Source: Phycisphaeraceae bacterium (GTDB taxonomy: Bacteria > Planctomycetota > Phycisphaerae > Phycisphaerales > Phycisphaeraceae). From it: a DNA stretch of 64,000 nucleotides. This document shows positions 36,463 to 44,627 of this stretch, in pieces. The DNA lies in assembly GCA_028284155.1 (NCBI GenBank), contig JANQSF010000012.1, forward strand, positions 1 through 64,000. The letters run 5' to 3'. Made by a program: the position numbers and the translations under genes. Numbering within the stretch: position 1 is the stretch's first letter; each line of letters opens with the position of its first letter. The notes below the pieces were generated by a model. The model worked only from the letters and a program-made list of their open reading frames with translations. It was not told the DNA's origin and did no database searches.

Positions 36463-36512
36463 GCGCTAAGCCGCAAGCGGCCACGCGCGCGCAGCCGCTT
36501 GCGGCTTAGCGC
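36463..36512. repeat. Inverted pair of dispersed palindromic repeats
   Basis: GCGCTAAGCCGCAAGCGGCC is followed after 10 bases by GCCGCTTGCGGCTTAGCGCG in the opposite orientation, so the pair can form a long hairpin. It lies between a DUF1501 stop and the next start codon. Confidence 0.85.
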
Positions 36513-36543
36513 GGCCCATCCCCAACCAACCCGAGCAAACTTC

Positions 36544-38025
36544 ATGAAGTCTCAATCTGTCGCGATTCAAGTCCTTCCCCTCGTACTCTTGGCCAACATC
36601 ACAACGGCGCACGCGGCCGACGACCCAGATCCCATCACCCACTCCTTCCTCGCGACCGGCTCGCGTACCTACATCGTCGAATACAGCCCAGGCGCCGCCC
36701 CGGCCAAGCCCGCCCCTGGCAGAGCCGACAAACGACCCGACATCCTCTTCGAGAATTTCGAGAAGGCGACGTATGAAGGCTGGACGGCAACCGGCACGGC
36801 GTTCGGCGACGGGCCGCGCCTTCTGAAGGACATGCCCAAGTACCAGGGGAACGTCAACGGCGTCGGGAAGCGTGTGGTCAACTCGCACAACACGCGCAAC
36901 GGCGAAGAAGTGGGTCAGGGCGACGCGCACGTGGGCACGCTCACCAGCAAGTCGTTCAAGGTCGAGCGTGACTACATCGCCATGCGGATCGGCGGCGGGT
37001 CGCACAAGGGCAAGACGTGCGTGAACCTCGTCGTCGGCGGCAAGGTCGTGGCGAGTTTGACCGGTCGTAGCCAGAACCGAATGGCTGACGCGGCGATCGA
37101 CGCACGCAAGTGGGTGGGCAAAGACGCGCAGTTGGTCCTTGTCGATAAACACGACAAAGGTTGGGGCAACATCGGCGTCGATCACATCGTTTTCACAGAC
37201 CGCAAGCCCGCTGGTTCAGTTCCGGGTGCGATTGACGACGGCCGACGCATCGTCTGGCAATTCCCGCACAGCTCACGCGACGGGTGGGTGCTGCCCAACG
37301 GCAATGTTCTGCTCGCGTTGAGCAAGAGCCGCAAGTACCCCGGCGGCGCGGTGGTTGAAGTGACACGCGATCAGCCCGCCAAGGTCGTGTTCGAGTTCAA
37401 GGGCACGCAGGCCGAGGTCAACACGTGTCAACGGCTGCCCAACGGCAACACGATGTTGACCGAGGCCGGGCCGAAGCCGCGCATCCTCGAGGTCGATCCA
37501 CAAGGCAAGGTCGTGGCCGAGGTGCCGATGCAATGCCAACTCAAGAACCACCACATGCAGTCACGCATGACGCGCAAGCTGGCGAACGGCAACTACCTCG
37601 TCCCGCACCTGCTAGACAAGGTCGTCCGCGAGTACGACAAGACCGGCAAGATCGTCTGGGAAGCGGCGACGCCGAACTGGGCGTTCACCGCGATCCGACT
37701 CGACAACGGCAACACGCTGGTCGGCTGCACGTATGGCCACACGGTGGTCGAACTCGACAAGACCGGCAAGACCGTCTGGCAACTGACCAACAAGGACCTG
37801 CCGCAACCGCTGATCAAAGACGCGTGCGGTGTGCAGCGGCTGCCCAACGGCAACACCGTCATCACCAGCTACGGCGCACGGGGTCCAGGCGAGGTCAAAC
37901 TGTTCGAGGTGACGCGCGACAAGAAGCTCGTGTGGACGCACCGGACGGGCTTCAGCGGCGGCGTGCACCACTTTCAAGTGCTGGATACGAACGGAGCCAA
38001 GCTTGCCGGCTCACCGCTGAAATGA
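36544..38025 (+). CDS. Secreted protein with N-terminal beta-sandwich-like module and PQQ/NHL-like propeller repeats
   Basis: A 493-residue exported protein with a signal peptide ending near A-H-A. Residues about 70-210 (N-F-E-K-A-T-Y-E-G-W-T-A-T-G-T-A-F-G-D-G-P and W-V-G-K-D-A-Q-L-V-L-V-D-K) look like the module found next to GH32-type proteins in planctomycetes. Residues about 235-480 contain several copies of a blade-like unit with R-L-P-N-G-N-T-x-x or x-L-D-N-G-N-T and V-x-E-x-D-x-T-G-K, typical of PQQ-like or arylsulfotransferase-like beta propellers. The exact function is not known. The frame continues 15 codons upstream into the repeat, so the ATG opening MKSQSVAIQ was chosen. Confidence 0.8.
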   Translation: MKSQSVAIQVLPLVLLANITTAHAADDPDPITHSFLATGSRTYIVEYSPGAAPAKPAPGRADKRPDILFENFEKATYEGWTATGTAFGDGPRLLKDMPKYQGNVNGVGKRVVNSHNTRNGEEVGQGDAHVGTLTSKSFKVERDYIAMRIGGGSHKGKTCVNLVVGGKVVASLTGRSQNRMADAAIDARKWVGKDAQLVLVDKHDKGWGNIGVDHIVFTDRKPAGSVPGAIDDGRRIVWQFPHSSRDGWVLPNGNVLLALSKSRKYPGGAVVEVTRDQPAKVVFEFKGTQAEVNTCQRLPNGNTMLTEAGPKPRILEVDPQGKVVAEVPMQCQLKNHHMQSRMTRKLANGNYLVPHLLDKVVREYDKTGKIVWEAATPNWAFTAIRLDNGNTLVGCTYGHTVVELDKTGKTVWQLTNKDLPQPLIKDACGVQRLPNGNTVITSYGARGPGEVKLFEVTRDKKLVWTHRTGFSGGVHHFQVLDTNGAKLAGSPLK

Positions 38026-38238
38026 GGTGTTGGTGTTAAGACAGGTAAGCCCCGGCGCGGGGTTGGCGAGAAATCTTAGCCAGGATTGAAATAATCTAAT
38101 TGCATCTGATGAATTCAGCGTTTACCTTAGTTAAGGAACCGGCGCGAGTCCATGCATATCCACCTGCGAGACTTGCGACCCAGGAGAATGACGTCCGCCT
38201 CAACCCGCATCCACTGATTCTGATTAAGGAGTCGTCGA

Positions 38239-39687
38239 ATGAAACGCATTCAATTACGAGTCGTCGCGCTTTGCGCCGCGCTGTCACTGTCGTTCAGCCT
38301 GTTCGTCTCCGCGGCGTCGGCTGTGCCCGTAACAACCAACCGGATCTTCCACATCGACGCCGGCGTCGGAGTCAACGCAACCGGTACGAATGTCAATAGT
38401 TGGAATGACCAGTCGGTCAGCGGCGAAACCGTGACAACCAACGCGGGCAGCCCGCAACTGGTCGCCGGCGCGGTCAACGGTCTGCCGGCGGTCGAGTTCA
38501 CGAACGACCGGCTAGCCGGCTCGAACACGAGCCTGTTCGACATCGGTATGGGCGATGTGACCTGGGCGGCGGTCATCCGCGCCGACCCGGTGTCCGGCAA
38601 CCCCAACCGCGTGTTCGGCACGTTGTTGAACAACAGCCCGTGGAGCGGCATCGGCATCGACGTCACGCCGGGCGGTAACGTCGGCACCTTCTTCCGCCAG
38701 AATTCGAACATCATTGCATCTGACCCGACGACAGCAGTCGGCGCGGGTTTCAACGTCTTCGTTGGACAGCGCGACGGCGGGATCGCCAGTCTCCTGCGGA
38801 ATGGCGTGATGGTCGCCGGCGGAAATGCCGCCGGTAACGTCAGCGGCGACGCGATCTCGATTGGTACGGAGCGCACGGGCGGTGGCGAGTTCTTCGAAGG
38901 CGCGATCGCGGAGTTGGTGATTTACGACCGTGCGTTGACGGGCCAAGAGGTCTTTGACGTCGGTAGTTTCCTTTCGTCGAAATACGCGCTGCCTGCTCCG
39001 CCGGCCCCGCCCGTCCCGCCGGGCCCCGGGGAACTCTACAGCGTCGATATCCAAGCTGTCGGCGGCGTCATCGCCCGGCCGATGCCCGGCACTTACAGCG
39101 GCGTCGAACCGATATACGGTTTTGGTGATGTGTGGAATGCTTTTGACGTGAACGGTCACACTGGCAACACCACCAACCAGACGCTCAACCTGGTCGACAG
39201 TTTCGGTAATCCATCACCCGTCAATTTCACAGTGATAGACACTGTGTCAGGTTGGTCCAACAACAGTGCCGAAGTGCTCGTCAACGACTACCTGTTCGTC
39301 GGCGTTGGCAGTGCGGATGCTTCGTCACTTTGGGAAATCACCGGCCTTGTACCGGGCGGTGTTTATGAGATGTATGCCTACGGCGGTGTCGGCCGGGACG
39401 CGCTGATCACCGTCGACACGGACGGGGACGGCGATCTGAGTGACGAAACGCCGACATTGGTCAACGCCGGCGGTTTCCTCTTCGCCGATCTTCTGCCTGA
39501 TGCGAACGGTCGCATCCTTGGCGAGGTTGCCGTTGGCACGGCCGGGAACGGCGAGGGCAACTGGAGCGGGTTCCAACTCCGTGCGACGGACTTGCCCGCG
39601 GTCGTGCCCGAACCCGCATCAGCGTCACTGGTACTGCTGGGGCTGGGTGCCGCAATGATGCGTTCCCGCCGGCGGCGCACTCGATAA
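38239..39687 (+). CDS. PEP-CTERM sorted protein with LamG-like domain
   Basis: A 482-residue exported protein. A signal peptide ends near S-A-A-S-A (about 28). Residues 30-250 form a concanavalin/LamG-like jellyroll, judged by V-F-G-T-L-L-N, G-A-I-A-E-L-V-I-Y-D-R-A-L-T-G-Q-E, then a Pro-rich linker, a second beta-rich domain, and at the end V-P-E-P-A-S-A-S-L-V-L-L-G-L-G-A-A followed by M-M-R-S-R-R-R-R. That ending is the PEP-CTERM signal recognised by an exosortase, so the protein is likely surface-attached or released. A strong AAGGAG site precedes the ATG. No exosortase gene is in the window. Confidence 0.9.
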   Translation: MKRIQLRVVALCAALSLSFSLFVSAASAVPVTTNRIFHIDAGVGVNATGTNVNSWNDQSVSGETVTTNAGSPQLVAGAVNGLPAVEFTNDRLAGSNTSLFDIGMGDVTWAAVIRADPVSGNPNRVFGTLLNNSPWSGIGIDVTPGGNVGTFFRQNSNIIASDPTTAVGAGFNVFVGQRDGGIASLLRNGVMVAGGNAAGNVSGDAISIGTERTGGGEFFEGAIAELVIYDRALTGQEVFDVGSFLSSKYALPAPPAPPVPPGPGELYSVDIQAVGGVIARPMPGTYSGVEPIYGFGDVWNAFDVNGHTGNTTNQTLNLVDSFGNPSPVNFTVIDTVSGWSNNSAEVLVNDYLFVGVGSADASSLWEITGLVPGGVYEMYAYGGVGRDALITVDTDGDGDLSDETPTLVNAGGFLFADLLPDANGRILGEVAVGTAGNGEGNWSGFQLRATDLPAVVPEPASASLVLLGLGAAMMRSRRRRTR

Positions 39688-39719
39688 CGGCAAGCCTCGC
39701 AATGTATCACCACATAACA

Positions 39720-39750
39720 GGCCGACGGACTCAAATCCGTCGGCCTTTCT
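39720..39750 (+). terminator. Rho-independent terminator after the PEP-CTERM gene
   Basis: A 10-bp perfect stem GGCCGACGGA/TCCGTCGGCC with a 6-base loop is followed by TTTCTCG. It lies between convergent genes and might also act on the opposite strand, where the tract after it is weaker. Confidence 0.85.
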
Positions 39751-39778
39751 CGTGTGGTGTCGCGCGGATGGGAGGCCG

Positions 39779-40954
39779 TCAGCCTCTCACTTGGGCGCGA
39801 TACTTCCCCGGCGTTACGCCGACCTTTTGCTTGAACGCGACGTTCAGGTACTCGGCGTGGCTGAAGCCCGCCAGATCGGCGATGCGGATGAGCGTGTAGT
39901 CCGTCTCGCGCAGGAGTTGCTTCACGCGCTCGACGCGGACGCGGACGATCTCGGCTTTGGGCGTTCGGCCGAACGCCGCGTTGAAACGGCGGTCGAGCGT
40001 CGTACGTGACAGCGGGACGTGGTCGAGCACGTCTTCGACGCTGATGCCGTCGCAGGCGTGGTCGCGGATGTACCGGACTGCCTGCGCGATCTCGCGGTCG
40101 TCGATGGCAAGGACGTCGGTTGACCGGCGCGTGACCACGCCGACCGGATTGATGAACGCCTTGTGTTTGTCGGGCGTTTGGCCTTGCATCATCCGGTCGA
40201 GCAGTTCGGCCGCGACCTGGCCGATGCGCTCCGTGTTCGGCTCGACGCTGCTCATGGGCGGGTCGGCCAACTCGCAGACCGTCTCGTCGTTATCGACGCC
40301 GATGACCGCGACGTCGTCAGGGACGGCCACGCCGTGCGTTCGGCAGGCGTTGAGGACCTGCCGCCCGCGGATGTCGTTGCAAGCCATGACGCCGATGGGC
40401 TTGGGCAGTTGGTCGATCCACTGCACGACGGCTTCCTCGTGCAACATGCCCCACCGCTCGCGCGCGACGGTGTCGGCCGAGGCCGGCGGCGTCTGCGCGG
40501 GCTGAAACACCAGCGGTTCGATGTTGTGCCCCTTGGCGTATTCGCGGTAGTAGCTCAAGCGACGCTCGGAATAGTTCGCGCCCTCGACGCCGCAATAAGC
40601 CAACCGGCGGAACCCGCGTTCGAGCAGGTGGTCCACGGCGAGCCGCGTCACTTTGCGATCGTTCGTTTCGACGAGCGGGATGTCGTCGAGATCGAACCGT
40701 CCGCGCACGTCGATGATCGGAGCGCCGGTCGCGCGCAACCGCTTGAGCAGCCGTCGCGACTCGATGCGTGCGATGATGCCGTCGCCTTCCCAGTTTTCGA
40801 GCCAGTCGGGCGCGGCGTCGTCGATCGAACGTTCCTCGTGGAAGATCGACCACGGGCCATGCGTCCGCGAGTACGCCGAGATGCCGCGCAGCACGCCTCG
40901 GCCGTACGCTCGGCTTGACTCGATCAGCAACGCGATGCGTGGGCGATGGGGCAT
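39779..40954 (-). CDS. XylR-type AraC family transcriptional regulator
   Basis: A 391-residue regulator. Residues about 5-270 are a LacI-type sugar-binding domain (R-I-A-L-L-I-E-S-S-R-A-Y-G-R-G-V-L-R-G-I, with N-D-I-R-G-R and G-V-D-N-D-E). Residues about 285-390 are an AraC helix-turn-helix pair (L-S-R-T-T-L-D-R-R-F and G-F-S-H-A-E-Y-L-N-V-A-F-K). This order defines the XylR group, which controls sugar use, xylose in E. coli; the ligand here is unknown. It is divergent from the prepilin-like genes and may control them or the convergent PEP-CTERM gene, which is inference. The first ATG of the frame lies 15 codons earlier and lacks support. Confidence 0.92.
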   Translation of the reverse strand: MPHRPRIALLIESSRAYGRGVLRGISAYSRTHGPWSIFHEERSIDDAAPDWLENWEGDGIIARIESRRLLKRLRATGAPIIDVRGRFDLDDIPLVETNDRKVTRLAVDHLLERGFRRLAYCGVEGANYSERRLSYYREYAKGHNIEPLVFQPAQTPPASADTVARERWGMLHEEAVVQWIDQLPKPIGVMACNDIRGRQVLNACRTHGVAVPDDVAVIGVDNDETVCELADPPMSSVEPNTERIGQVAAELLDRMMQGQTPDKHKAFINPVGVVTRRSTDVLAIDDREIAQAVRYIRDHACDGISVEDVLDHVPLSRTTLDRRFNAAFGRTPKAEIVRVRVERVKQLLRETDYTLIRIADLAGFSHAEYLNVAFKQKVGVTPGKYRAQVRG

Positions 40955-41238
40955 GGCGTAGGAACCGTCGATCGACGATGCGTGCGACGAGCACGCCAAT
41001 CAACGCCGACCTCAACGACGTGTCTGCCGCTGACAAAAATACTTAGCACGTCTCGTTCACTATCGGTCGGCCACGTTGGCCTCTGGATTGCGATCAGCTT
41101 CAAATCAAGCGTGGCGGGCTCGCCAGGCCGTTGTCTGCGGGATGCCGCCTCACACCAAATAGCTTAACAAGAGCACGAATAATCTTATGGCTACGGTCTG
41201 AGGCGAGAATAAAATGCTCCATCCTCAAGGGGCAGACA

Positions 41239-42018
41239 GTGACGCCGATAGGCCAACAACCGGGCCGCCGCGAGCTGCGGGTCAGCCGAACCCACGCATT
41301 CACCATCATCGAGATGATGGTTGTCATCTCGATCCTCGTCCTGTTGATCGCCTTGTTGATGCCGGCGTTGAGCAAGGCGCGCATCCACACCCGCCGGATG
41401 GTCTGCGCGTCGAACCTGGGCCAACTCGCGGCGGCCACGACGACCTACACGAACGACTACAACGGCGTGTTCCCGCCCCACCGCCACTGCGCGCTCAACA
41501 CCGGCCGGGACTGGTTCAACCTGCTCGAGGAGTACGGCAATTCGCCGGAGGTCTCGCACTGCCCGGAGTTGAGCGAGTCGCAGACCGACTTCGGTGTGAC
41601 CTGGGGGTGGAACTACGACGCTCATTACATTGGATACGGCTACAACGGTTTCTTCCTCGGCGTCTACTCGCACCCCGGCTGCCACCTGACGAACAACTCG
41701 ATCACCAGTCACGGCATCAGGTCAACCCGCTGGACGCGCATCTCGTCTGTCGTCGAGCCAACGAAGCTGATCGTGGTCGGCGACTCGCACCCCAAGTCGA
41801 ACGGCGGCGCGAATCTTGGCGTGTCGCTGACACTCTGGTGGCCGTTCATCCACTCGTTCACAGAAGGCGTCAACGGGACACGGCATCACGACACGGGCGT
41901 GGTCGGCATGGCCGACGGACACGCCGAGATCGTGCCCGATGTCGATGAAAACTTGCACCCCGTGGCCGACGGCGGGCGTGACAACCTCGAGTACTGGGAC
42001 CCGCTGCAACGCAATTGA
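41239..42018 (+). CDS. Prepilin-like protein with H-X9-DG motif
   Basis: A 259-residue prepilin-like protein: H-A-F-T-I-I-E-M-M-V-V-I-S-I-L-V-L-L-I gives the cleavage site and hydrophobic helix, and H-H-D-T-G-V-V-G-M-A-D-G-H-A is the H-X9-DG motif. The GTG start was chosen because AAGGGG lies a few bases upstream; an ATG-less extension of 36 codons upstream is not supported. It shows a typical pilin-type helix and a Tyr/Gly-rich globular part. It is followed closely by a second member. Confidence 0.85.
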   Translation: MTPIGQQPGRRELRVSRTHAFTIIEMMVVISILVLLIALLMPALSKARIHTRRMVCASNLGQLAAATTTYTNDYNGVFPPHRHCALNTGRDWFNLLEEYGNSPEVSHCPELSESQTDFGVTWGWNYDAHYIGYGYNGFFLGVYSHPGCHLTNNSITSHGIRSTRWTRISSVVEPTKLIVVGDSHPKSNGGANLGVSLTLWWPFIHSFTEGVNGTRHHDTGVVGMADGHAEIVPDVDENLHPVADGGRDNLEYWDPLQRN

Positions 42019-42101
42019 CGCCGGGGCTGAGTCGTTCTGCGGTGTCCCGCGGACGGCTATCATTTGCCAGCCGCCGACCGCTCCACCGACAGGCGTCGAT
42101 T

Positions 42102-42890
42102 ATGAGTCACCGCAGCAGACGCCCGATGACGCGCTCAACCCGCCCCGCCTTCTCGCTCATCGAGTTGCTCGTGGTCGTGTCACTGATCATCCTGCTGATC
42201 GCGCTGCTGCTACCGGGGCTGGGCAAAGCCCGCGAGTTTTCGCGCGACCTGGTTTGTCGCAGCCAAATGCGGCAGGTCGGATTCGGCTTCTTCACGTTTT
42301 CAAACGACCATCAAGGCCGCCTGCCCGGTTGCTACGCCAGCCTTTGGGTTGGGCCTGAAGAGTGGCAAGGCCCGTGGATGGGCAGCGAGGCCTGGCCTTG
42401 GGGCACGAGCCGGCGGGGAACGCTGTTGAACTACATGGGCGGCGAGGAGAGCGCGCTGGCGGTGTATCGATGTCCTTCGTTGCCCAAGGGCGTGTTCGCC
42501 AGCGGCGTCGGCAGCAACGGCAACTTCGATTACGGCTCATACCTGTCGTGGGTCGGCGCCCGGAAGTACTCGATCCCGCTCGAAGCGTATTGGGTCGATC
42601 CGGCTGACGACAGCGAACACCCCGCGCCGACGCCGCTGCTGACCGAGGAAGACCCGCGACGGCATATGAACTACTGCTGCATCGAGCCGGGCCACTCCAA
42701 CATCGACGCAATGGGCACGTGGCACGACGGCGCGGCCAACTACTTCGCGTTCGACGGCACGGTGCAACGCTGCAAGCCGAGCACGGAACTCGGCCCAAGC
42801 ACGTGGGACTGGTTCGCGGAAACGCCGAAGGGCGACGTCGTGCCGTTGACGTCTCACGGGACGGGGTTTGGTGGGTGGCAGAAGCGTTGA
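42102..42890 (+). CDS. Prepilin-like protein with H-X9-DG motif
   Basis: A 262-residue prepilin-like protein with P-A-F-S-L-I-E-L-L-V-V-V-S-L-I-I-L-L-I-A and W-H-D-G-A-A-N-Y-F-A-F-D-G-T-V, an H-X9-DG motif. It lies 83 bases after a similar gene on the same strand, so the two are probably one transcript, but they differ in the globular part. The frame is open 29 codons upstream of the chosen ATG; a third ATG at 42126 is also possible. Confidence 0.85.
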   Translation: MSHRSRRPMTRSTRPAFSLIELLVVVSLIILLIALLLPGLGKAREFSRDLVCRSQMRQVGFGFFTFSNDHQGRLPGCYASLWVGPEEWQGPWMGSEAWPWGTSRRGTLLNYMGGEESALAVYRCPSLPKGVFASGVGSNGNFDYGSYLSWVGARKYSIPLEAYWVDPADDSEHPAPTPLLTEEDPRRHMNYCCIEPGHSNIDAMGTWHDGAANYFAFDGTVQRCKPSTELGPSTWDWFAETPKGDVVPLTSHGTGFGGWQKR

Positions 42891-42993
42891 AGGCGCCGAG
42901 TCGCGCGATACAAATCGACGGGACTGAGGGGGAAGGCGGCCCGGTGGGCACGCCGCTAAACGGGGCACGTGTAGCGATGTCGTCGCCGTGTTG

Positions 42994-43677
42994 TTATCCG
43001 TTCCGCACTACCGCCACCGCTTCAACGAACTGTTTCGCCAGCGCCGTCAGCGCCGGCCAGTCACGGGCGGCGATCAGGTCTTTCTTCACAAACGCCGAAC
43101 CGACGCCCACGCACGCGGCGCCCGCGGCGAACCAGTCGCCGACGTTGTCGATGTTGACGCCGCCGGTCGGGATGAGCCGCAACTGCGGCATCGGGGCGAG
43201 CAGGTCTTTGATGTAGCGCGGGCCGAAGTGGTTGGCCGGGAAGACCTTGACCATGTCGGCGCCGGCCTGCCAGGCGGTGGGGATTTCCGTTGGCGTCAAT
43301 GCGCCGGGCATGGCCGGCTTGCCGTAGCGGTGGGCCATCTCGATCACGTCGATGTTAGTCGTCGGGCAGACGATGTACTGCGCCCCGGCCAGGATCGCGG
43401 CCCGCGCGGTTTCCGGATCGAGCACGCTGCCCACCCCGAGCACGCAGTCGTCGCCGAGCGCCTTCGACGCCTGCGCGATCGCGTCGAGCGCGCCGGGCGT
43501 GGTCATGGTGATCTCCGATGCGACCACGCCGCCCGCCGCCAGCGCGCGGCAGACATCGACCAACTCGTCCGGCCCGTCGGCGCGGATCACGGCGACGACA
43601 CCCGTCTTGTCGATTCGGCTCAGGATCGCCTGACGTGATGACAATGCCCAACTCCCACAAACGCACGTGCTGAGCAT
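42994..43677 (-). CDS. eda: 2-keto-3-deoxy-6-phosphogluconate (KDPG/KHG) aldolase
   Basis: A class I aldolase cleaving KDPG to pyruvate and glyceraldehyde-3-phosphate, or acting on related keto-hydroxyglutarate substrates. Conserved residues are present: Glu55 in S-E-I-T-M-T-T-P, the G-V-G-S-V-L strand, the Schiff-base Lys144 in M-V-K-V-F-P-A, and P-T-G-G-V. The 227-residue length is normal. The ATG follows GGAG at 8 bases; a TTG 11 codons further in, after GGGAG, would give the shortened N-terminus seen in many relatives. A MITE-like repeat lies just upstream. No edd gene is in the window. Confidence 0.93.
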   Translation of the reverse strand: MLSTCVCGSWALSSRQAILSRIDKTGVVAVIRADGPDELVDVCRALAAGGVVASEITMTTPGALDAIAQASKALGDDCVLGVGSVLDPETARAAILAGAQYIVCPTTNIDVIEMAHRYGKPAMPGALTPTEIPTAWQAGADMVKVFPANHFGPRYIKDLLAPMPQLRLIPTGGVNIDNVGDWFAAGAACVGVGSAFVKKDLIAARDWPALTALAKQFVEAVAVVRNG

Positions 43678-43703
43678 CGCCCGACTCCGCCGCGATGCCT
43701 CTT

Positions 43704-43819
43704 GTAGGGTGGGCCAAGGCTTTGCGCGGCCCACCAACTGGCCGCTCGATTGGTCAATGACGTCAACGTTTCATTCGGGCGTTTCGTGGTGGGCCGCGCC
43801 GAGCTTTGGCCCACCCTAC
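43704..43819 (-). repeat. 115-bp element with GTAGGGTGGGC terminal inverted repeats, copy 2
   Basis: The same element as at 23745, in the opposite orientation: both ends match GTAGGGTGGGCC/GGCCCACCCTAC and the centre shares GAAACGTTGAC. It lies 27 bases before the eda start codon on the promoter side. Confidence 0.85.
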
Positions 43820-43882
43820 GTCAAGCGCCGACATCCCGCGCCGTCCTCGATCATCGACGGGCCGCGCCGTCTTGAAATCGAC

Positions 43883-44431
43883 TCAGCAGACCTCGAACAT
43901 CGACTGCGTCCGCAGCACGGTCCCGCTGGCCCCGAGCAGGTGGAAGCTCTGCACGTGGAATTCCTTGCGGTACTTCTGCACCTCGAGCAGCGACATGCAT
44001 TGCGCGCCGTCTTCGTCGGTCCACTGGACCGAGAGCGCGGCCGGGTCGTGGGCCGACTCCCGCAGGTCGCGCATCGTCGAGGCGTAGATGTTCTCAGCCA
44101 ACGTTTCGGTCTGGATCGCGGTGACGTAGTGGAACGGGTCGCCGTCTTCCCGCTTCATCTCGTAGTCCTTCTCGCCCAGGCAGGGGATGGCGTGAACGAG
44201 TCCGACCTCGGGCAGGTGATCAGCATTCTCTAGGACGGTCTCGGTCAAGGCCTCACCGCCGGTGTTGAAACGCACGACGTGGCCGGCCTCGAGCAGCCAG
44301 GTCTCGACCTCGTAGTCGCCATGACGCAGGAGCTGTCGGCCGTGAAGCTGAAACAGCTCGGGATGCAACGCCCTGCGGTAGAGCATGAGCCGGAAAATCT
44401 GAATGTTGCTGTACTTAGAACCGACACTCAT
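43883..44431 (-). CDS. DUF2617-like protein
   Basis: A 182-residue soluble protein without signal peptide or membrane segment. The segment L-M-L-Y-R-R-A-L-H-P-E-L-F-Q-L-H-G-R and the later G-H-V-V-R-F-N...L-T-E and L-P-E-V-G-L resemble DUF2617, an uncharacterised family; this is from memory of the pattern and not verified. The protein is rich in Glu and His and mostly beta-like in its first half. An AGGAAAG ribosome site 8 bases before the ATG fixes the start. It stands alone, divergent from the HEAT protein. Confidence 0.65.
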   Translation of the reverse strand: MSVGSKYSNIQIFRLMLYRRALHPELFQLHGRQLLRHGDYEVETWLLEAGHVVRFNTGGEALTETVLENADHLPEVGLVHAIPCLGEKDYEMKREDGDPFHYVTAIQTETLAENIYASTMRDLRESAHDPAALSVQWTDEDGAQCMSLLEVQKYRKEFHVQSFHLLGASGTVLRTQSMFEVC

Positions 44432-44627
44432 AGGGACTTTCCTGATCGAATGGGGCAGAAGGCGGCCAGTATAGCAGAAACCGCCGATTTGAAAACCCCC
44501 TAAAGCCTTTATTGCCAGCAAATTCCCCGATTCTTGGTGTGTGCAGCCGACCCGGCCAACCCGCCGATAAACGGCCTTGGGACGGCCTGAATGCACCGGT
44601 CTGTCAACTGGCCGATAAAACCGCCGC

